From contig NZ_JBMMGT010000007.1 of assembly GCF_049366555.1 (NCBI RefSeq), positions 1 to 64,000 on the forward strand: a stretch of 64,000 nt of DNA. Direction: 5' to 3'. This stretch comes from Avibacterium volantium_A. GTDB taxonomy: Bacteria > Pseudomonadota > Gammaproteobacteria > Enterobacterales > Pasteurellaceae. The notes beneath the pieces are model-generated. The model was not told the origin of the DNA and did no database searches. It saw only the letters and a list, made by a program, of their open reading frames with translations. Positions 41,162 to 48,604 of this stretch are shown here, piece by piece; position 1 is the stretch's first letter, and every line of letters begins with the position of its first letter. A program made the position numbers and the translations under genes.

Positions 41162-43813
41162 TTATTCTTCCACATCGTCTGTTTCAATGCCCGATTCTTC
41201 ATCGTCCACATCACAAACACGCTCAAGGCTCACCACCTGCTCGTCTTCAGCGGTGCGGATTAAGCGAACCCCTTGGGTGTTTCGTCCAACAATGCTCACT
41301 TCGCTAACACGGGTTCTGACTAAAGTTCCTGCATCAGTAATCAGCATAATTTGGTCATTTTCTTCCACTTGGGTCGCGGCAACCACTTTACCGTTACGCT
41401 CGCTCACCTTGATAGAAATCACCCCTTTGGTGTTACGCGATTTGGTTGGATACTCCGCTAAATCGGTACGTTTACCATAACCGTTTTGCGTTGCGGTAAG
41501 GATTGCGCCGTTATCTTTCGGGATCACCAGCGACACCACTTTGTCGATATTAAGATCTAGCGTCTCTTCGGTGTTATCCTCAGAAATTTCTTCAATTTCC
41601 ACCGCACTTTCATCTTCCGCTAGATCGTTAGTTAGGGCTAATTTAATGCCGCGCACCCCTGTTGCGGTACGTCCCATTGGGCGCACTGCACTTTCTGCAA
41701 AGCGTACCACGCGTCCTTGTGATGAGAACAGCATAATCTCGTTTGAACCGTCTGTAATATCCACGCCGATAAGTTCATCTTCATCACGCAAGTTAAGAGC
41801 AATAATCCCGTTTGAACGTGGGCGGCTGAATTCGGTTAAAGCGATTTTTTTCACCATACCGCCTGCGGTTGCCATCACCACAAATTTATTTTCTTCATAA
41901 GCGGAAATTGGCAAGATGGCGGTGATACGCTCGTTTTCGTCTAATGGCAGAATATTAACGATTGGACGACCACGCGCACCACGGCTGGCTTGCGGTAATT
42001 GATACACTTTGAGCCAGTATAAACGTCCACGGCTAGAGAAACATAAAATCGTATCGTGGGTGTTGGCAACCAATAATTTTTCGATGAAATCTTCTTCTTT
42101 CATCTTGGTTGCCGATTTCCCTTTACCGCCACGGCGTTGGGCTTCGTAATCGGTAAGTGGTTGATATTTCACATAACCTTCGTGAGAAAGGGTTACCACA
42201 ACATCTTCTTGTGCGATTAAATCTTCTAAATTAATATCGCCTGACGCCATTGTGATTTCAGTGCGGCGTTTATCGTTAAATTCCGCTTTAACACGTTCTA
42301 ACTCTTCACACACCACTTCTCTTAAGCGTTCAGTGCTATTTAAAATGCGTAATAATTCGCCAATTTCGACCAAGATTTGTTGGTATTCGGTAACGATTTT
42401 TTCGTGTTCTAAGCCAGTTAAGCGTTGTAAACGTAAATCTAAAATAGCGCGAGCTTGTTCTTCAGAAAGGTAATATAGCCCATCACGCACACCTAATTCA
42501 GGGGAAAGATCTTCAGGGCGAGAAGCATTCATTCCTGCCGCTTCTAACATTCCACTCACATTGCCCAAATCCCAACCGCGCGCAAGCAAGGCTTCACGGG
42601 CTTCATCACCGGTTTTTGACGCACGAATTAATTCAATAACCGGATCGATATTGGCTAAGGCAATGGCTAAACCTTCTAAAATATGCGCACGTTCACGGGC
42701 CTTACGCAGTTCAAACACCGTACGGCGTGTAACCACTTCACGGCGGTGTTTCACAAAGGCTTCAATAATTTGTTTTAAATTGAATAATTTCGGCTGACCG
42801 TGATCCAATGCCACCATATTGATACCAAAGGTCACTTGCATTTGGGTGAGTGCATAAAGGTTGTTTAGCACCACTTCGCCCACAGCATCGCGTTTCACTT
42901 CAATTTCAATACGGAAACCTTCTTTATTGGATACATCAAGCACGTTGCTAATGCCTTCGATTTTTTTATCACGCACCAACTCAGCGATTTTTTCCACCAA
43001 TTTCGCTTTGTTTACTTGATAAGGAATTTCCGTCACGATAATGGTTTCGCGGCCTTTTTCGCTGGTTTCAATTTCTGCTTTGGCACGCACATAAACCTTT
43101 CCACGCCCTGTTTTATAGGCATCTTCAATGCCTTTGCGACCATTAATTAACGCCGCCGTTGGGAAATCTGGGCCAGGAATAAATTGCATTAATTCATCAA
43201 TGGTGATGTCTTCGTTGTCTAAATAAGCCAAACAACCATCTAACACTTCACCTAAATTATGTGGGGGAATATTGGTTGCCATACCCACCGCAATCCCCGA
43301 TGAACCATTGACTAACAAGGCTGGAATTTTGGTTGGCAACACATCAGGGATCATTTCTTTGCCATCATAGTTCGGCGAGAAATCCACGGTTTCTTTGTCT
43401 AAATCCGTTAATAATTCCTGCGTGATCTTTTGCATACGCACTTCGGTATAACGCATTGCCGCTGGCGCATCACCATCCACCGAACCGAAGTTACCTTGAC
43501 CGTCCACCAACATATAACGCAATGAAAACGGCTGCGCCATACGTACAATGGTGTCATAAACCGCACTATCTCCGTGCGGGTGATATTTACCGATCACATC
43601 ACCCACCACACGAGCAGATTTTACATAGGCTTTATTATAGGTAATGCCACTTTGATCCATTGAATATAAAACACGGCGGTGTACTGGCTTTAGCCCATCA
43701 CGCACATCAGGCAACGCACGCCCAACAATCACGGACATTGCATAGTCAAGATAGGAAGATTTCAGCTCTTCCTCAATACTCACAGGGGTAACGTTTGAAA
43801 CCAAATTCGTCAT
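41162..43813 (-). CDS. gyrA: DNA gyrase subunit A
   Basis: Breakage-reunion subunit of gyrase. The N-terminal winged-helix/tower region (VGRALPDVRDGLKPVHRR) holds the catalytic Tyr122 in AAMRYTEVR. The quinolone-resistance region reads HPHGDSAVYD with wild-type Ser83 and Asp87 in Escherichia coli numbering, so no classical gyrA resistance mutation is present. The C-terminal beta-pinwheel begins near residue 530 and includes the GyrA box (YEAQRRGGKGKSATK). An acidic tail (DVDDEESGIETDDVEE) ends the 883-residue protein. Structured repeat copy C lies 89 nt upstream in sense orientation. It diverges from ubiG, as in Escherichia coli. Confidence 0.98.
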   Translation of the reverse strand: MTNLVSNVTPVSIEEELKSSYLDYAMSVIVGRALPDVRDGLKPVHRRVLYSMDQSGITYNKAYVKSARVVGDVIGKYHPHGDSAVYDTIVRMAQPFSLRYMLVDGQGNFGSVDGDAPAAMRYTEVRMQKITQELLTDLDKETVDFSPNYDGKEMIPDVLPTKIPALLVNGSSGIAVGMATNIPPHNLGEVLDGCLAYLDNEDITIDELMQFIPGPDFPTAALINGRKGIEDAYKTGRGKVYVRAKAEIETSEKGRETIIVTEIPYQVNKAKLVEKIAELVRDKKIEGISNVLDVSNKEGFRIEIEVKRDAVGEVVLNNLYALTQMQVTFGINMVALDHGQPKLFNLKQIIEAFVKHRREVVTRRTVFELRKARERAHILEGLAIALANIDPVIELIRASKTGDEAREALLARGWDLGNVSGMLEAAGMNASRPEDLSPELGVRDGLYYLSEEQARAILDLRLQRLTGLEHEKIVTEYQQILVEIGELLRILNSTERLREVVCEELERVKAEFNDKRRTEITMASGDINLEDLIAQEDVVVTLSHEGYVKYQPLTDYEAQRRGGKGKSATKMKEEDFIEKLLVANTHDTILCFSSRGRLYWLKVYQLPQASRGARGRPIVNILPLDENERITAILPISAYEENKFVVMATAGGMVKKIALTEFSRPRSNGIIALNLRDEDELIGVDITDGSNEIMLFSSQGRVVRFAESAVRPMGRTATGVRGIKLALTNDLAEDESAVEIEEISEDNTEETLDLNIDKVVSLVIPKDNGAILTATQNGYGKRTDLAEYPTKSRNTKGVISIKVSERNGKVVAATQVEENDQIMLITDAGTLVRTRVSEVSIVGRNTQGVRLIRTAEDEQVVSLERVCDVDDEESGIETDDVEE

Positions 43814-43901
43814 TGAAATATTCCCTAATTAGATAAAAAATTAGGCGAGATTGTAGCATAATTTCAATTATTTCTCTAATTTAATAAAGATTGTTATGGC
43901 G

Positions 43902-44129
43902 TAAATTTGTTTTTTCTTTGTGATTAATAACGAGTTTCGCTCGTTGAGCGACCTACTTTCTTTTGCTTGCTCAAAAGAAAGTAGGCAAAGAAAAAAGCAC
44001 CCCGATCAAACCGCGTTTCCTCATTCCAATAAAATTTTCTTAACGAAAAATCAGCCTGATGTTCGCTTCGCTCTCGCTCGGCGTGATTTTTCTAAAAATT
44101 TTATCGGAATGATGGCGGTTTGGACGGGG
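43902..44129 (-). repeat. Structured dispersed repeat, copy C (upstream of gyrA)
   Basis: Minus-strand copy with all parts. The first hairpin has CATTCC-type outer arms and inner arms AAAAATCA/TGATTTTT, which differ from the AAAAGTAA/TTACTTTT of copies B, D and E by compensating changes on both sides. The second hairpin is the perfect CCTACTTTCTTTTG/CAAAAGAAAGTAGG stem, followed by the TCGCTC-AAC-GAGCGA mini-hairpin. Read in the gyrA direction it ends 89-113 nt before the gyrA start codon, so it may be in the gyrA leader. Confidence 0.85.
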
Positions 44130-44347
44130 AAATTCGGTTAGAGTGAATTTTAAAGTGCGGTGGGAATTTGGGGATTTTTAGAAAGTGCAAAGAAAATTCC
44201 CTTATCTCAGCCACAGCGTGGCTGTGTTACCTAACCAACTATGGCTCGTAGGTGGTAAAGTTAAGAACAAATCTCCCCTAACCCCTCTTTACTAAAGAGG
44301 GGGACAGGTAGGTGCAATCCATTGAAAGCGTATTATCATCTTCCGTG
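44130..44347. other. Repeat-rich intergenic spacer
   Basis: No gene seen. It holds one USS (about 44153-44161), a short palindrome CAGCCAC-AGC-GTGGCTG (44218-44234) and a hairpin CCCCTCTTT-ACT-AAAGAGGGG (44282-44302) resembling common intergenic palindromes. The gyrA promoter should lie nearer gyrA, but I could not assign it. Confidence 0.5.
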
Positions 44348-44567
44348 TAAATTGCCTTCATTTTTAACAAATTTTTAGAAAAGTAACGCCTAAACGCAGC
44401 GCAGCGAGTATGGGCTTACTTTTCGTTAAGAAAATTTGTTAAAAATGAAGATTAGCAATTTAGTCGGGGGCTTTTTTCTTTGCCTACTTTCTTTTGAGCA
44501 AGCAAAAGAAAGTAGGTCGCTCAACGAGCGAAACCCGTTATTTATCCCAAAGAAAAAAGAAATTTAA
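44348..44567 (+). repeat. Structured dispersed repeat, copy D (divergent outer stem)
   Basis: Same core as copies B and E, but the outer arms of the first hairpin are different sequence. Bases 44356-44375 (CTTCATTTTTAAC...) are a perfect 20-bp complement of 44431-44450, extended by TAAATTGC (44348-44355) against GCAATTTA (44455-44462) across a 4-nt bulge. The shared CCGTCCAAACCGCC block is missing. The second hairpin (CCTACTTTCTTTTG/CAAAAGAAAGTAGG), the mini-hairpin, AACCCGTTAT and the A-rich tail are intact. It lies just upstream of copy E. Confidence 0.85.
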
Positions 44568-44671
44568 CGTAGAAAAATATTTTCTTTAACAAGAAAAATA
44601 GCTATTAGAACCATAAAGTGCGGTCATTTTCCACAAAATTTTAAAAATTTCCATCGCACTTGTAATATAAT

Positions 44672-44897
44672 CCCCGTCCAAACCGCCGTCATTCCAATAA
44701 AATTTTTAGAAAAGTAACGCCTGAACGCAGCGTAGCGAGTATGGGCTTACTTTTCGTGAAGAAAATTTTATTGGGATGAGGAAAAGTGGTTTGATCGGGG
44801 TTCCCTTTTCTTTGCTTCCTTTCTTTTGGGTAAGCAAAAAAAAGGAAGTCGCCAACGGCGAAACCCGTTATCAGAACCAAAGAAAAACGAAATTTAA
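44672..44897 (+). repeat. Structured dispersed repeat, copy E (upstream of ubiG)
   Basis: Complete copy with CCCCGTCCAAACCGCC at the start. The outer arms of hairpin 1 are 44690-44706 and 44762-44778, 17 bp with one G-U pair. Hairpin 2 is the variant CTTCCTTTCTTTTG/CAAAAAAAAGGAAG; relative to copies B-D, two base pairs are exchanged on both sides and there is one mismatch. The mini-hairpin is the shorter TCGCC-AAC-GGCGA. The AACCCGTTAT end lies 41 nt before the ubiG ATG. Confidence 0.85.
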
Positions 44898-44912
44898 AAG
44901 ACGAGAAAAATA

Positions 44913-45623
44913 ATGCAAAACATCGACCAACAAGAACTCGAAAAATTTGAAAAAATGGCCGAAACTTGGTGGGATCCTGAAGGGGATTTCAAGCCGATTC
45001 ACCGCTTAAATCCAGTGCGTTTAGCGTATATTTGCCAGCAAGCGGAGGGATTGTTTGGTAAAAATGTGCTCGATGTGGGCTGCGGAGGCGGTATTTTAGC
45101 GGAAGCAATGGCAAAACAAGGGGCGAAAGTAACAGGCATTGATATGACCACCGCCCCCCTTGAAGTGGCGAAATTACACGCACAAGAAAGCGGTTTAAGC
45201 ATTGATTATCAACAAACCACAGTAGAAAATTTTCTGCAAAAACACACCGCACTTGGTGGGGAAAAATTTGATGTGATCACCTGTATGGAAATGCTGGAAC
45301 ACGTTCCCGATCCCAGCTCGATCATCAATGCCTGCAAAGCCTTGTTAAAGCCAAATGGCGTGCTGTTTTTCTCCACCATTAATCGCACCTTGAAATCTTG
45401 GGCTTTAGTGATCATCGGTGCGGAATATGTATTAAAAATGCTACCAAAAGGCACGCACGATTACGAAAAATTTATCAAGCCTGCTGAACTTTTGGCGTGG
45501 ACAGACAAAGCAAAGTTAGAATGTGTGAATATGGTGGGTTATCACTATAATCCACTAACAGGAACATTTAAATTAAATCAGGACGTGAGCGCCAATTATA
45601 TAGCAACTTTTAAGATGAGATAA
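44913..45623 (+). CDS. ubiG: Ubiquinone O-methyltransferase UbiG
   Basis: SAM-dependent enzyme that catalyses both O-methylations of ubiquinone synthesis. The N-terminal block KFEKMAETWWDPEGDFKPIHRLNP is diagnostic; SAM motif I is LDVGCGGGILAEAMA near residue 51, and CMEMLEHVPDP is the post-motif. The 236 residues compare with 240 in Escherichia coli. The ribosome site (GACGAGAAAAATAATG) is modest. The leader contains structured repeat copy E. A terminator begins right at the stop codon. Confidence 0.96.
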   Translation: MQNIDQQELEKFEKMAETWWDPEGDFKPIHRLNPVRLAYICQQAEGLFGKNVLDVGCGGGILAEAMAKQGAKVTGIDMTTAPLEVAKLHAQESGLSIDYQQTTVENFLQKHTALGGEKFDVITCMEMLEHVPDPSSIINACKALLKPNGVLFFSTINRTLKSWALVIIGAEYVLKMLPKGTHDYEKFIKPAELLAWTDKAKLECVNMVGYHYNPLTGTFKLNQDVSANYIATFKMR

Positions 45624-45658
45624 AAAAATCACCGCTTTTAAAGAGCGGTGATTTTTTT
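45624..45658. terminator. Terminator between ubiG and fur
   Basis: AAAATCACCGCT and AGCGGTGATTTT form a 12-bp perfect stem with a 7-nt loop and T tracts on both strands. It is shared by convergent ubiG and fur. Confidence 0.85.
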
Positions 45659-45681
45659 GTAAATTTTTGGAGAAAACGAGA

Positions 45682-46122
45682 TTATTTTTTCTCTTTTTCA
45701 TCACAGTTGTCAATATCACTACATTTTCCGTAAAGATATAAACTGTGAGTTTTTAATTTAATGCCGTGTTGTTCGCTGATTTGTTTTTGTCGTTGTTCAA
45801 TGATTTCATCATTAAATTCAAACACTTTGCCACAATCCACACAAATAATGTGATCGTGATGCTCGCTCGGCGCAAGTTCAAAAACGGATTTATTTCCTTC
45901 AAAATTATGGCGAATCAGGATATTTGCTTCATCAAATTGATTAAGCACACGGTAAACGGTGGCTAAGCCAATATCTTCACCACGTTCAAGCAATAGTTTA
46001 TAAACATCTTCTGCAGAAAAATGCGACATACTATGTTCTTGCATTAACGCTAAAATCGTTAAGCGTGGTTCGGTGATTTTTAACCCCGCTTTTTTAAGAA
46101 GTTTGATATTTTCTTCAGACAT
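45682..46122 (-). CDS. fur: Ferric uptake regulator Fur
   Basis: Iron-responsive repressor. The N-terminal winged helix (LKKAGLKITEPRLTILALMQ; LGLATVYR-type LATVYRVLNQFDEANI) is followed by the dimer/metal domain with EHHDHIICVDCGKVFEF, which carries the regulatory-site histidines and a structural cysteine pair. The 146 residues are typical, and the C-terminal CSDIDNCDEKEKK resembles enteric Fur. It is the last gene of ybfE-fldA-fur, 29 nt after fldA, the same order as in Escherichia coli. Confidence 0.97.
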   Translation of the reverse strand: MSEENIKLLKKAGLKITEPRLTILALMQEHSMSHFSAEDVYKLLLERGEDIGLATVYRVLNQFDEANILIRHNFEGNKSVFELAPSEHHDHIICVDCGKVFEFNDEIIEQRQKQISEQHGIKLKTHSLYLYGKCSDIDNCDEKEKK

Positions 46123-46151
46123 AATGTTTCCTTTCTTTTGCTCTTGGTGGG

Positions 46152-46679
46152 TTATTCAACTAACTCAGCTAAACACATTTCATCAAAAACTTGTTTTGTC
46201 CATTTCTCAACACGTTCTGCGGTGAGTTCTGGCTGACGATCTTCATCAATACATAAACCAACGAATGTGTTTTCATCAACCAATGCCTGGGAAACTTCAA
46301 AGGTGTAACCTTCTGTTGACCAATGACCTACGATAATCGCGCCTTTCGGTTCGATAATATCGCGCACTGTTCCCATTGCATCGCAGAAATATTCAGCATA
46401 GTCTTCTTGATCGCCGCAACCAAAAATAGCCACTAATTTATCGGTGAAGTCAATTTCTTCTAAGGTTGGGAAAAAATCGTCCCAGTCGCACTGTGCTTCG
46501 CCATAGTACCAAGTTGGGATACCAATCATTAAAAAGTCATAGGCTTCAATATCTTCTTTTGTGCTTTTGGCGATATCACGAATATCCACCACTTCTGAGC
46601 CTAATTGTTTTTGAATCATTCGTGCAATGTTTTCAGTATTGCCCGTATCACTACCATAAAATAAACCAACGATAGCCAT
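46152..46679 (-). CDS. fldA: Flavodoxin I
   Basis: Long-chain FMN flavodoxin, an electron donor to radical-SAM enzymes and reductases. The FMN phosphate loop FYGSDTGNTENIA is at residues 7-19; PTWYYGEAQCDWDDF and GCGDQEDYAEYFCDAMG are the ring-stacking loops. The 175 residues match Escherichia coli FldA. It starts 2 nt after the ybfE stop and precedes fur. Iron-independent flavodoxin encoded with Fur makes sense, since it substitutes for ferredoxin under iron limitation. Confidence 0.97.
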   Translation of the reverse strand: MAIVGLFYGSDTGNTENIARMIQKQLGSEVVDIRDIAKSTKEDIEAYDFLMIGIPTWYYGEAQCDWDDFFPTLEEIDFTDKLVAIFGCGDQEDYAEYFCDAMGTVRDIIEPKGAIIVGHWSTEGYTFEVSQALVDENTFVGLCIDEDRQPELTAERVEKWTKQVFDEMCLAELVE

Positions 46680-46681
46680 TT

Positions 46682-46969
46682 TTATTTCCTATGTTCTTGA
46701 AATTTAAAATATTCTTGTAAAATCGTTACGATTAACTCTGAACGACTAACACGCTGTACAGACGCTAAATCTTCTAATTTTTGAACAATATCCGTATGCA
46801 ATTTTAGCTCAACACGCTTTAGCCCACAGGATTTATCCCGCCTAAGCTGATTGCGTTTGTTGATACGGAGTTGTTGTTCTCGGGTCAGCGGATTTGTTTT
46901 TGGGCGTCCCACTTTGGGTGTGTTAGCAAACAGATCTAAGGTTATGCAATCTGCATCTTGTTTTGCCAT
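46682..46969 (-). CDS. ybfE: YbfE family ribbon-helix-helix-like protein
   Basis: Small basic protein, 95 residues. GRPKTNPLTREQQLRINKRNQ is a basic N-terminal block, and the C-terminal KRVELKLHTDIVQKLEDLASVQRVSRSELIVTILQEYF looks like a ribbon-helix-helix DNA-binding fold. It matches YbfE, called LexA-regulated in Escherichia coli. I see no CTGT-N8-ACAG LexA box upstream here; instead there is a Fur-box-like sequence. First gene of ybfE-fldA-fur. Confidence 0.85.
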   Translation of the reverse strand: MAKQDADCITLDLFANTPKVGRPKTNPLTREQQLRINKRNQLRRDKSCGLKRVELKLHTDIVQKLEDLASVQRVSRSELIVTILQEYFKFQEHRK

Positions 46970-46995
46970 TTTTCAAATCACTGAACTGGTTAAAA

Positions 46996-47025
46996 TGTAG
47001 CTAATTGAGAATGATAAGCTACAAC
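46996..47025 (-). promoter_or_regulatory. Fur-box-like site upstream of ybfE-fldA-fur
   Basis: GAGAATGATAAGC at 47007-47019 matches 11 of 13 positions of the first part of the Fur box GATAATGATAATC; the full 19-mer matches about 13. It is flanked by the inverted repeat TGTAGCT (46996-47002) and AGCTACA (47017-47023). It would allow Fur autoregulation of the operon. Moderate match only. Confidence 0.4.
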
Positions 47026-47095
47026 TACTAATGACCGCGAACTATATCACAATTCATAGTTGATTAAAACCCTCAACCTTTGATTGGTGAGATTG

Positions 47096-47881
47096 TTATT
47101 GGCTATCTAAAAAACGCTGAATAATGCGAATGATCGCTTCTGGTTTTTCCGCGTGTACCCAATGTCCGCTGCCGTTAATAGTAAAGGACGTGGCTTGCGG
47201 AAATTGCGCTAAAATCTGCTCGCTATATTCTGGCTGAATATAATCCGACTGCCCACCTTTAATAAATAGGGTAGGATTGGGGTAAAAACAAGTTTGCCAA
47301 TCCATAATATTGGCATAATTTTGTTGAAGTGCGGTCAAATTAAAGCGAAATTTTTCCGCCGATTGACCGTCAAAGGATTTCAGCATAAATTGTTGAATAC
47401 TTTCTTGTGGAATATGTTGGCTTAAAATCGGTTTAGCCTGTTGGCGAGTTTCAGGCTGCGCGGCTTTCACGGCAAATAATCCAGCAAAAATGCTATCGTG
47501 TCCGTGTTCGCCATATTTCACGGGTGCAATATCAATAACGATCAATTTTTCCACTAAATCAGGGCGAAGTGCGGCCGCTTTCATTGCGGTTTTTCCGCCC
47601 ATAGAATGGCCGATTAAGATCACTTTTTTTAGCTCTAAATGTTCAATGGTCGCCAATAGATCTTCTGCCATTAATTCATAATTCATTGATTCAGAATGAA
47701 AACTCTGCCCGTGATTGCGTAAATCTACGCGTAAAATAGGGTAATGTTCCGCAAAAGCGCGAGCGATCACCCCTAAATTATTCATATCGCCAAATAAGCC
47801 GTGAATAAACACCAAGGTAGGGTTGCTAGTCGGTTGTTTTAATTGATGAAATTGAAAATTGAGTAATTGCGTTTGCGACAT
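47096..47881 (-). CDS. ybfF: Alpha/beta-hydrolase (esterase YbfF)
   Basis: Cytosolic esterase with acyl-CoA/short-chain ester activity in the family. Visible elements are the oxyanion block VFIHGLFGDMNNLG, nucleophile elbow IGHSMGGKTAMK (Ser near 95), an acidic residue in LFIKGGQSDYI and His in NGSGHWVHAEKP. From ATG 47881 (MSQTQLLNFQFHQL) the protein has 261 residues; the longer frame to 47947 lacks support. It is divergent from seqA, as in Escherichia coli. Confidence 0.9.
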   Translation of the reverse strand: MSQTQLLNFQFHQLKQPTSNPTLVFIHGLFGDMNNLGVIARAFAEHYPILRVDLRNHGQSFHSESMNYELMAEDLLATIEHLELKKVILIGHSMGGKTAMKAAALRPDLVEKLIVIDIAPVKYGEHGHDSIFAGLFAVKAAQPETRQQAKPILSQHIPQESIQQFMLKSFDGQSAEKFRFNLTALQQNYANIMDWQTCFYPNPTLFIKGGQSDYIQPEYSEQILAQFPQATSFTINGSGHWVHAEKPEAIIRIIQRFLDSQ

Positions 47882-47960
47882 AATTTTTGCGTGAGTATTT
47901 GAAAATAAATCGCTATAATGTTGTAAAAGCGTAAAGAGATCAAGCAACTGGAGAGAAAAA

Positions 47961-48593
47961 ATGAAAATTATTGAAGTAGATGAAGAACTTTATCAATACA
48001 TAGCCAGCCAAACCCGATCTATCGGTGAGAGTGCTTCTGATATTTTACGCCGTTTACTCAATTTTCCTGCGGTGCGCGCGGATAACAACGTGGCGATTGC
48101 GCCGAACCTTGCTGCTGATAATCAAAGTGCGGTGGAAATTTCCAATGAATTTGCACAGTCGAATGAAAAAGTGGAAGAAAAGCCAGCGGCAAAAGAAAAA
48201 GTATCCACGAAAAAGCAATCTGATGAAGCGATCCAAAAAGTGGTGGGCAAAGTGCGTGAATTGATCCAGTCGGCAGATTTCCAACAGGAAAGCAAAGCCG
48301 TAGTGCGTTTTTTAGCCATTTTACGCGTGCTTTATCGCACCAATCCAGAAAGTTTTGCGCAGGCAACAGAATCTTTGCAAGGCCGTACGCGCGTTTACTT
48401 TGCACGCGATGAAGGCACCTTATTAATGGCGGGTAATCACACCAAACCAAAACAAATTCCTGATACGCCATATTGGGTGATCACCAATACGAACAGCGGG
48501 CGCAAGATGTTAATGCTGGAAGGGGCGATGCAATCAATGCACTTGCCAGAAGAATTAATTGATGAAGTGCGGTCGTTTTTCACTGCAAATTAA
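47961..48593 (+). CDS. seqA: Replication-initiation modulator SeqA
   Basis: Binds hemimethylated GATC clusters, sequestering oriC and organising new DNA. The N-terminal oligomerisation domain is MKIIEVDEELYQYIASQTRSIGESASDILRRLL. A long Lys/Glu/Ala-rich linker follows, then the DNA-binding domain from about residue 95 (FLAILRVLYRTNPESFAQATESLQGRTRVYFARDE; TPYWVITNTNSGRKMLML). The 210-residue protein is longer than the enteric form of about 180 because of the linker, where a USS encodes QSAVEI. AACTGGAGAG precedes the ATG. menE follows after 11 nt. Confidence 0.95.
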   Translation: MKIIEVDEELYQYIASQTRSIGESASDILRRLLNFPAVRADNNVAIAPNLAADNQSAVEISNEFAQSNEKVEEKPAAKEKVSTKKQSDEAIQKVVGKVRELIQSADFQQESKAVVRFLAILRVLYRTNPESFAQATESLQGRTRVYFARDEGTLLMAGNHTKPKQIPDTPYWVITNTNSGRKMLMLEGAMQSMHLPEELIDEVRSFFTAN

Positions 48594-48604
48594 TTGGCAT
48601 TACA

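Noticed and set aside
43920..44141. Open frame of 73 codons inside repeat copy C (and a similar one at 44689-44880)
   Set aside because: Translation of the palindromic repeat itself; the copies are not conserved as protein (frame changes between copies), while pairing is.
43814..44912. Insertion sequence or degraded transposon between gyrA and ubiG
   Set aside because: No transposase reading frame, terminal inverted repeats of IS type or target duplication seen; the content is explained by three copies of the structured repeat.
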